A DNA stretch of 5,275 bases. Source: Candidatus Heimdallarchaeota archaeon. Lineage in GTDB: Archaea; Asgardarchaeota; Heimdallarchaeia; Heimdallarchaeales; Kariarchaeaceae. The stretch's first letter is position 1; every line of letters starts with the position of its first letter. The stretch is taken from assembly GCA_022574115.1 (NCBI GenBank), contig JACZSS010000250.1, positions 1-5,275 on the forward strand, given 5' to 3'. Below are positions 1-4,303 of this stretch, piece by piece. A program made the position numbers and the translations under genes. The notes beneath the pieces were generated by a model, which was not told where the DNA came from, did no database searches, and saw only the letters and a list, made by a program, of their open reading frames with translations.

Positions 1-368
1 GAGGGAGTAAAATCAGAAAAATGAATATTGTTTTAAATTTCTCCCCGGACATCATAAATTGTCAATAGTTATTGTGACTATAATCACTTAAAAACCTAGT
101 TGTTTTATGAGCGCACAAAGAGGTTAGATCTACCTATATACATGAGTAGAGACTTAGTTCTGCAGGTCCCTGAATTTATTTCAATAGATAATGGTCATTT
201 CTCTTATATGATTAAGATTGCAAAAAATTGATGTGATATACGCCGAGTTTATTTAGTCTAAGTCCGATTCATCAACCAAATAACTCTTACCAACCAATTG
301 ATTGAAAGAATCATTAAAATTTGAACAAAAAGTTTTTGTTTTTAGTTATTAGAGAAAGCTAGAGACAG
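1..368. other. AT-rich stretch without a supported gene
   Basis: I see no coding sequence, tRNA or rRNA that I can defend here. The first 24 bases read as an open end in frame 1 (EGVKSEK, then TGA) and could be the last codons of a gene to the left, but seven codons are not enough to call it. A 29-codon ATG ORF at 142-231 resembles nothing I know. Two dyads are visible: a 14-bp near-palindrome at 74-87 (one mismatched pair) and a perfect 8-bp-arm palindrome at 324-340. The stretch looks like decayed or regulatory intergenic DNA next to the transporter remnant. Confidence 0.5.
324..345. repeat. AT-rich perfect dyad followed by a T-tract
   Basis: The arms AACAAAAA (324-331) and TTTTTGTT (333-340) are perfect inverted copies around a single central G, and the + strand continues into more Ts up to about 343. 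A one-base centre is too small for a hairpin with all pairs formed, so this is either an operator-like palindrome, a T-rich termination region (archaeal terminators are usually simple U-tracts), or chance in AT-rich DNA. It sits just upstream of the transporter remnant. Confidence 0.3.
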
Positions 369-637
369 TTGACATCACTTGAATTAAAATTTTATATTCA
401 TTTCGTTATTTCTAGATTGTGGTTTCATGTATCTATTTGGGTCATATTCTTAGTAAGGGGTATTCTCTGTCTGAAATTGCAATCTTCAATATTTGGTACT
501 ACTTTCTTTGTTTTCACAGTTGGCTCCTCACTCTTTATGTTGAAGGCAATCCAAGGATTTACCGACTTGGTGGATTGATAATTGGTCTATACCAGTTAGA
601 AGATGCTACCGAATTCAATACGATCGAAATCAAATAA
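369..637 (+). pseudogene. Frameshifted N-terminal remnant of an MFS-type transporter
   Basis: Neither reading frame alone makes a sensible protein, but joined they do. Frame A (369-449) reads LKFYIHFVISRLWFHVSIWV, a typical first membrane helix of a major facilitator. Frame B from about 452 continues with SKGYSLSEIAIFNIWYYF, the usual helix 1 to helix 2 passage (a K/R-G-x-S-L-x-E-I loop, then a hydrophobic helix). The switch needs a one-base loss near 450. Further on, frame B has YRLGGLIIGLYQL, which could be the decayed loop and helix 3, but the expected EIPTG-x-x-ADR-x-GRK motif is not recognisable and the frame stops at 635-637. An intact transporter needs about 400 residues, so the rest is gone. 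The identification rests on pattern memory of MFS N-termini; the alternative is chance hydrophobic ORFs in AT-rich DNA. Confidence 0.45.
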
Positions 638-638
638 T
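624..638 (+). promoter_or_regulatory. BRE/TATA promoter of the P5C dehydrogenase gene
   Basis: A purine-rich CGAAAT (625-630), fitting a TFB recognition element, is followed directly by CAAATAAT (631-638). The centre of the AT-rich part lies about 27 nt upstream of the A of the ATG at 662. That is the spacing of an archaeal TATA box to its start site, so transcription would begin at or next to the start codon and yield a leaderless mRNA. The absence of a Shine-Dalgarno sequence before 662 agrees. Confidence 0.55.
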
Positions 639-661
639 ACCAGTCGTCGAAGATCCAATTA

Positions 662-2284
662 ATGACAAATTATCATGTTCCAAAACCGAATAACGAGCCA
701 GTTCTCAGTTATTTGTTTGGATCGCCGGAACTCAATACCCTCCAAAGTACACTTGAGGAAATGAAGTCGCAAACCATAGAAGTTCCACTCCGAATTGGTG
801 ATAAGAAAATCATGACAGACGACAAAGGAGTTATGGTCATGCCTCATAATCATGCCCATGTCCTGGGTCACTATGCAAAAGCAACCACGGAACATCTTGA
901 TATGGCAATAAATGCTGCAAAAGAGGCAAAGGATTCTTGGGAATCCCTGCCGTCGAATGATAGAGCATCTGTTTTTCTAAAAGCTGCTGAACTACTCGCC
1001 ACAACATATCGACCAATTATCAACGCAGCAACTATGTTGGGTCAATCCAAGAACGTGCTTCAAGCAGAAATTGATTCAGCCTGTGAATTAATTGATTTTT
1101 TCAGATTCAACGCTTATTTTGCTCAACAGATCGTTGAAATCCAACCTGATTCTGCCAAAGGTATCTGGAATCAGCTGGATTATCGACCTCTCGAGGGTTT
1201 TGTCCTTGCGGTCACCCCTTTTAATTTTACATCAATTGCAGGAAATCTGCCCTCTGCTCCAGCATTGATGGGTAACACGGTCTTGTGGAAACCAGCATCA
1301 TCATCTGTTTTCTCAGGTCATTACTTAATGGATCTATTTGAAGCAGCGGGCCTTCCTCCTGGCGTAATTAATTTTATACCTGGCAAAGGCTCATCGGTGG
1401 GGAATCATCTTCTACCACATCCAGATCTCGCAGGCATTCATTTTACTGGTTCAACAAAAGTTTTTCGGCACATGTGGACCACTGTCGGTCAGAATATTGC
1501 ATCCTACAAGAGCTATCCACGAATTGTGGGAGAAACGGGTGGCAAAGACTTCATTTTTGCTCACGCATCTGCTGATATTGATGAACTCGTTACCGCCGCA
1601 ATCCGAGGTTCGTTTGAATATGCAGGGCAGAAATGCAGTGCGTCCTCACGTATGTATGTCCCTAAATCCATTTGGCCCGAAGTCAAGATGAAAATGCTAG
1701 AAGAGTTAGCTAAGGTGAAGATGGGTGATCCGACGAATTTAGATACCTTTGTAAACGCAGTTATCGATCGAAACGCCTTCGAATCAATTGCCCGTTTCAT
1801 ATCATATACCGATGAATCCGCTGATGCGGAAATTATTCACGGAGGCAAAGTTGATGATTCGGTCGGCTATTTTATTGAGCCAACGATAATTGTTACCACT
1901 GATCCACATTATAAAACAATGGAGGAAGAGATTTTTGGACCAGTACTTTCTATATTTCCCTACGAGAATGATAAGTTCGATGAAACCTTGCAGCTCTGTG
2001 ATTCTACCTCTCCCTACGCTCTAACCGGAGCCGTGTTTGCCAAAGACAGAAATGCGATTGCCAAAGTATCCAAGGCGTTACGCCAGGCAGCTGGTAATTT
2101 TTATATTAATGATAAACCAACTGGAGCATTAGTAAATCAACAACCCTTCGGAGGAGCAAGGGCCTCGGGTACCAATGACAAGGCTGGTAGCATATTAAAT
2201 TTGATCAGATGGACAAGTCCGCGAACAATTAAAGAAAACTTTAATCCTCCCACCGAGTGGTCATATCCTTACATGCAAGAATAA
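662..2284 (+). CDS. pruA: L-glutamate gamma-semialdehyde (P5C) dehydrogenase, ALDH4 family
   Basis: A soluble NAD+-dependent enzyme that oxidises L-glutamate 5-semialdehyde (the open form of P5C) to glutamate, the second step of proline catabolism. The 540 residues match the full length of the ALDH4A1-type (group 1) family. It opens with the family-typical NEPVLSYLFGSPE (residues 11-23) and ends with the family-typical WSYPYMQ. Visible motifs are TPFNFT (185-190), WKPA with the cofactor-binding Lys210, GETGGKDF with Glu291, GQKCSASS with catalytic Cys325, EEEIFGPV (421-428) and PFGGARASGTNDKAG (495-509). The Glu291-Cys325 spacing of 34 equals that of human ALDH4A1 (Glu314/Cys348). In the aldehyde-anchor loop (TGALVNQQ) Ala489 takes the place of human Ser513; Ala also occurs in bacterial members. 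No proline dehydrogenase lies beside it. The ATG at 662 is chosen from the homologous N-terminus and the promoter spacing. It converges with the PAS gene. Confidence 0.96.
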   Translation: MTNYHVPKPNNEPVLSYLFGSPELNTLQSTLEEMKSQTIEVPLRIGDKKIMTDDKGVMVMPHNHAHVLGHYAKATTEHLDMAINAAKEAKDSWESLPSNDRASVFLKAAELLATTYRPIINAATMLGQSKNVLQAEIDSACELIDFFRFNAYFAQQIVEIQPDSAKGIWNQLDYRPLEGFVLAVTPFNFTSIAGNLPSAPALMGNTVLWKPASSSVFSGHYLMDLFEAAGLPPGVINFIPGKGSSVGNHLLPHPDLAGIHFTGSTKVFRHMWTTVGQNIASYKSYPRIVGETGGKDFIFAHASADIDELVTAAIRGSFEYAGQKCSASSRMYVPKSIWPEVKMKMLEELAKVKMGDPTNLDTFVNAVIDRNAFESIARFISYTDESADAEIIHGGKVDDSVGYFIEPTIIVTTDPHYKTMEEEIFGPVLSIFPYENDKFDETLQLCDSTSPYALTGAVFAKDRNAIAKVSKALRQAAGNFYINDKPTGALVNQQPFGGARASGTNDKAGSILNLIRWTSPRTIKENFNPPTEWSYPYMQE

Positions 2285-2285
2285 A

Positions 2286-2822
2286 TTACGCTTCTTCTCT
2301 AATTTTTACCTTTGATACAACGGTTTCTCCTTTTTTCACAAAATGATTGAGTTCAAGTTGAATGAGGCTTAGATTTCCCCTGTGCTTTAAAAGAACATAA
2401 AACAGCTGTTGACCGTCTTTTTTGCGTCTACGCAAGCCACCTAATTTACGACGGATGTCATTGTTTGTTAAGAATGGAATAATTTCATTAAAGTAATTCT
2501 TCCCTACAACGTTTTGTAGCAAGGTGGTGCTCAGTTTTTCTTCATGTGTTGCAAAATATAAAATCTTATTGTTTTTATCTAGCGTGGCTTTGCTAAGAGG
2601 AAGGAGAATATACAAATCACTCTTTTTCTCGGAAAGATCAACTTCTTTGAATAAATGCATTTCTGAGATGCATTGAAGACAAATGGTGTGACTTATGTTT
2701 TCCTCCAAAGAAATTCTCGACTCAGATTTGAGTTCTGAAACTATAGGTTTACCGCACCAAGCACATTCCAAATGCAACTTAGAAAGTTTTTGCCAGTTAT
2801 AGATAAAAAGGTAGCCATTCAC
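2286..2822 (-). CDS. Zinc-motif protein with a PYP-like PAS domain
   Basis: The 178-residue protein has two parts. Residues 18-52 carry LECAWCGKPI, a spacer, then SHTICLQC: four cysteines (C20, C23, C48, C51) in the C-x2-C ... SHxIC-x2-C pattern found in many bacterial signalling proteins, probably a zinc site. Residues about 75-178 look like a PAS domain of photoactive yellow protein (PYP) type: DKNNKILYF ... VVGKNYFNEIIPF aligns without gaps to PYP's DGDGNILQY ... VIGKNFFKDVAPC. PYP Glu46 is kept (Glu94), but Tyr42 is Phe90 and the chromophore Cys69 is Phe117, so binding of p-coumarate by a thioester is not expected. No output domain is present, so it may sense or bridge by protein contact. 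The start is a GTG at 2822; an in-frame stop lies five codons upstream. TTG codons at residues 16 and 18 are less likely. It follows the rhodanese gene by 37 nt. Confidence 0.7.
   Translation of the reverse strand: MNGYLFIYNWQKLSKLHLECAWCGKPIVSELKSESRISLEENISHTICLQCISEMHLFKEVDLSEKKSDLYILLPLSKATLDKNNKILYFATHEEKLSTTLLQNVVGKNYFNEIIPFLTNNDIRRKLGGLRRRKKDGQQLFYVLLKHRGNLSLIQLELNHFVKKGETVVSKVKIREEA
2303..2336 (+). terminator. Possible T-tract terminator for the P5C dehydrogenase transcript
   Basis: After the stop at 2282-2284 the + strand has T5 (2303-2307) and T6 (2331-2336) separated by pyrimidine-rich sequence. Archaeal RNA polymerase often stops at such U-tracts without a hairpin. These tracts lie inside the 3' end of the opposing PAS gene, where they encode Lys-rich C-terminal residues, so they may be coding by-products. 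The one-base gap between the convergent stops means any terminator must sit inside a coding region. Confidence 0.35.
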
Positions 2823-2842
2823 CCGAACAAATATTCACGTCA

Positions 2843-2853
2843 GAATTTTAACA
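2843..2853 (-). promoter_or_regulatory. TATA-like box before the PAS gene
   Basis: On the minus strand the 37-nt gap after the rhodanese stop contains GTTAAAATT (TTAAAATT at 2844-2851), centred about 26 nt upstream of the GTG at 2822. This fits a leaderless start at that GTG and would let the gene be transcribed apart from the rhodanese gene. No clear purine-rich BRE precedes it, and AT-rich gaps often contain such strings. Confidence 0.35.
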
Positions 2854-2859
2854 GCGTTT

Positions 2860-3222
2860 TCAATCTTCCTGAATTATTTGACCGTTCTGCAGTCGGTACT
2901 TTGGAATACTCTGATCAATTTGTTCTGACCATCTTCTAATTCCACCAACCATATTTTTCACATTGGTAAATCCTTGAGAAAGTAAATATTTGGTAATCTT
3001 GCTAGATCTTCCTCCTCCAAGACATGTAACCGCGATTTCCTTATTCTTATCAAGCTCGTTTAGCCGAGCTGGAACTTCTATTACTGGGATATGAATGCTT
3101 CCTTCAACTTTCGCAACTACTCGTTCGTTGTTTTCTCTTACATCCAATAAGATAAAATCGTCGTTACCTAATTTTTTATGTACCTCACTCGGGGTAATTT
3201 CTGGGATTTCAGCCATGATCAT
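2860..3222 (-). CDS. Single-domain rhodanese (sulfurtransferase)
   Basis: A cytosolic protein of 120 residues with one rhodanese domain, expected to carry sulfane sulfur as a persulfide on its active cysteine. The domain begins at ITPSEVHKKL (9-18). It shows the family strand FILLDVRENNE (23-33), the GSIHIP motif (41-46), the active-site loop around Cys67 (TCLGGGRSSK, 66-75) and the closing GFTNVKNMVGGIRRW. The six-residue loop fits the thiosulfate/persulfide sulfurtransferase type rather than phosphatases of the Cdc25 class. The physiological donor and acceptor cannot be read from sequence. There are two candidate starts, ATG at 3222 and ATG at 3216 (the third codon). The TATA-like box upstream sits better for 3216, giving MAEIPEITPSEV. 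It lies 53 nt downstream of the AhpD-like gene and 37 nt upstream of the PAS gene, which hints at a shared role in thiol or sulfur chemistry. Confidence 0.9.
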   Translation of the reverse strand: MIMAEIPEITPSEVHKKLGNDDFILLDVRENNERVVAKVEGSIHIPVIEVPARLNELDKNKEIAVTCLGGGRSSKITKYLLSQGFTNVKNMVGGIRRWSEQIDQSIPKYRLQNGQIIQED

Positions 3223-3236
3223 TCAAATACACTACA

Positions 3237-3248
3237 TTTTATGTAAGT
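3237..3248 (-). promoter_or_regulatory. TATA-like box before the rhodanese gene
   Basis: The minus strand reads AACTTACATAAAATG here, preceded by purine-rich AAAGAGA. The AT-rich core is about 26 nt from the ATG at 3216 and 20 nt from the ATG at 3222, so it favours a leaderless transcript starting at the second ATG. The evidence is spacing and composition only. Confidence 0.35.
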
Positions 3249-3275
3249 TATCTCTTTAGAAAACCAATTTGACCA

Positions 3276-3689
3276 TTAATGACTATGGGTTCCCTCATCT
3301 CCACCCTGCATCCTCAACTCTTCTGGATTATTTATTTCTAGTTCCCTACACTCCTCAAGAGTGACTACTGCTCTTCTTAGATGAGGAATAAGAATTGAAC
3401 CACTAACAACTAAGGCAATGTTAAATGTTTCCCAGAACTCGTCGTCTGTTACCTCTTGAATAACCGATTGAATTATATGGTAGCTGATACAATCGTCACA
3501 TCTCAACACCATAGATGCGATGAGACCAAGTAATTCCTTAACTTTAGAGGATAATGCTCCCTCATCATACGCACGGGTGTCAAGGGTGAAGAATCTTCGT
3601 ATTCCAAGATTACCTGATGCATGAATTTTCTCATTCATTTTTTCTCGAAACTCTCTGAATTCCTTTAAGGAACTGGTTTTATCTGTCAT
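3276..3689 (-). CDS. AhpD-like / carboxymuconolactone decarboxylase family protein
   Basis: A 137-residue all-helical protein of the AhpD/CMD superfamily. The core is residues 47-115. The redox motif R-C-D-D-C-I-S-Y-H has Cys64 and Cys67 in C-x2-C with His71 three residues after the second cysteine, the same arrangement as AhpD (Cys130, Cys133, His137 in the mycobacterial enzyme). Such proteins act as disulfide reductases or peroxidases with thiol partners, often as oligomers; decarboxylase activity is unlikely when the CxxC is present. The N-terminus (1-45) is charged and somewhat longer than in minimal CMD proteins, and the tail ends THSH. An ATG at 3689 starts the gene, 43 nt after the small membrane protein stop, and the rhodanese gene follows after 53 nt. 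No AhpC/peroxiredoxin or lipoyl partner is in the window, so substrate and electron donor are unknown. Confidence 0.88.
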   Translation of the reverse strand: MTDKTSSLKEFREFREKMNEKIHASGNLGIRRFFTLDTRAYDEGALSSKVKELLGLIASMVLRCDDCISYHIIQSVIQEVTDDEFWETFNIALVVSGSILIPHLRRAVVTLEECRELEINNPEELRMQGGDEGTHSH

Positions 3690-3710
3690 TTAGGGTAGAA
3701 AGGGGGTCTG

Positions 3711-3728
3711 AGAGATAACTCTTTTTCT
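3711..3728 (-). promoter_or_regulatory. Weak BRE/TATA-like element before the AhpD-like gene
   Basis: The minus strand reads GAAAAAG then AGTTATCTCT, with the AT-rich part about 27 nt before the ATG at 3689. The purine run could act as a BRE. The box is interrupted by C residues, so the match is weak. Between it and the ATG lies a pyrimidine-rich leader with six consecutive Cs and no Shine-Dalgarno sequence. Confidence 0.28.
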
Positions 3729-3732
3729 GCGT

Positions 3733-3984
3733 CTAGTTTAAATTTTCCTCAATTTTTTTTGAACGAAATCTTCTTCGAAATATCAAGATTATTTCCGGTG
3801 TCACAATGATGAAGAGAACTACCAATTTTCCTAAAGCTGCAATTATTAGTCCGAACCAAACTAAGAGAATATTATCGGTTTGAAGTCCATAGAAAGAGAA
3901 AATAGTTGCTAAGATGTAGAATACCGCATAAATCCCCACGAACTTGGAATATTTTCCAAGATACACCACCACTTTTTCAAACAA
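3733..3984 (-). CDS. Small membrane protein of unknown function
   Basis: I do not recognise the family. The 83 residues are mostly hydrophobic: one helix at about 15-34 (VGIYAVFYILATIFSFYG) and a long apolar stretch at 39-69 that could be one long helix or two short ones broken around Lys53. It ends in a strongly basic tail (RRRFRSKK, 70-77), which should lie in the cytoplasm by the positive-inside rule; the N-terminus also has lysines, so an even number of helices with both ends inside is plausible. No catalytic or metal-binding motif is visible. The start is uncertain: TTG at 3984, or one of three consecutive GTG codons at 3972, 3969 and 3966; an in-frame stop lies just upstream at 3991-3993. 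It is first in the group of closely spaced minus-strand genes, 43 nt before the AhpD-like gene, so it may be co-transcribed with it. Confidence 0.7.
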   Translation of the reverse strand: MFEKVVVYLGKYSKFVGIYAVFYILATIFSFYGLQTDNILLVWFGLIIAALGKLVVLFIIVTPEIILIFRRRFRSKKIEENLN

Positions 3985-4003
3985 TTTTGTTCAAAAAAAT
4001 CAG

Positions 4004-4024
4004 GGTTAAAACCTATTTAAAATA
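4004..4024 (-). promoter_or_regulatory. Promoter-like region before the small membrane protein
   Basis: The minus strand has two AT boxes in a row: ATTTTAAATA (about 4015-4024) and GGTTTTAAC (4005-4013). The second is centred about 25 nt from the TTG at 3984 and would give a leaderless start; the first would give a leader of roughly 8 nt. Either fits an archaeal promoter for the small-gene cluster. Confidence 0.35.
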
Positions 4025-4051
4025 AGCTAAATAGACCAAATCTTACAAAGC

Positions 4052-4076
4052 AAAAAATCTAAAAACTTATCAAAAT
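4052..4076 (-). terminator. T-tract cluster, possible terminator of the acidic protein gene
   Basis: The minus strand carries TTTT, TTTTT (4061-4065) and TTTTTT (4052-4057) within 25 nt, about 230 nt after the stop of the acidic repeat gene and ahead of the next promoter. Successive U-tracts are the common archaeal termination signal. No GC-rich hairpin precedes them directly. Confidence 0.4.
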
Positions 4077-4178
4077 ACGACTTACTGAAGAGCAAGGGTT
4101 CGGTTTTTGTCGAAGTAATTTGGCAAAAACTTGCAAATTTATCTCAACTCATTTAATTTTTAATTTTACCGGGAAGTA

Positions 4179-4272
4179 ATGCGGTTTGCGTTGCAATGTT
4201 GATCTCATGATTGATTTGAATCATCAATCAGATTAGTCGATGGGAGATGATCATAAGCGTTCAAAACCGCAT
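4179..4272. repeat. Nested inverted repeats in the 3' flank of the acidic protein gene
   Basis: The outer arms ATGCGGTTT (4179-4187) and AAACCGCAT (4264-4272) are perfect 9-bp inverted copies. Inside, TGATC (4200-4204) can pair with GATCA (4249-4253), and TGATTGAT (4208-4215) pairs with ATCAATCA (4223-4230) around a 7-nt loop. All are properly nested, so one RNA of about 94 nt could fold into a long stem with internal loops. It begins 32 nt after the acidic gene stop on the minus strand, so it may be a 3'-UTR structure, a small RNA, or a protein-binding site. No match to a known RNA family is evident to me. Confidence 0.4.
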
Positions 4273-4303
4273 ACATCTTCAATTGATAAATCCGGTGTTT
4301 GTT

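Larger units (their letters stand above)
3985..4303. other. 319-nt intergenic region between two minus-strand genes
   Basis: No gene is supported here. Read on the minus strand it holds, in order, the 3' flank of the acidic repeat gene with nested inverted repeats (4179-4272), an AT-rich spacer, a series of T-tracts (4052-4076) and a TATA-like promoter before the small membrane protein. Micro-ORFs, such as 23 codons from an ATG at 4276, look accidental. The gap is long compared with the 37-53 nt gaps downstream, so the acidic gene is probably a separate transcription unit. Confidence 0.55.

Noticed and set aside
74..87. Near-palindrome GTGACTATAATCAC as a possible operator
   Set aside because: One mismatched pair, no adjacent gene start, and no recognised regulator; common in AT-rich DNA.
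142..231. 29-codon ATG ORF in the left flank
   Set aside because: Too short, no homology I recognise; the nearby TATATA string is too close to the ATG to be its promoter.
659..895. 78-codon minus-strand ORF opposite the start of the P5C dehydrogenase gene
   Set aside because: It lies wholly antisense to a well-identified gene and its translation resembles no family.
1497..1691. 64-codon + strand ORF in another frame of the P5C dehydrogenase gene
   Set aside because: Overlaps the catalytic motifs of the real frame and looks like a chance ORF.
1561..1800. 79-codon minus-strand ORF inside the P5C dehydrogenase gene
   Set aside because: Antisense shadow of the catalytic region; no promoter or family resemblance.
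2286..2822. True photoactive yellow protein
   Set aside because: The position of the chromophore-bearing cysteine is Phe117 and Tyr42 is replaced by Phe90, so a covalently bound p-coumarate is not expected.
4205..4276. 23-codon minus-strand ORF (MYAVLNAYDHLPSTNLIDD...) in the intergenic region
   Set aside because: Covers the nested inverted repeats, has no promoter or ribosome-binding signal, and its length is expected by chance.
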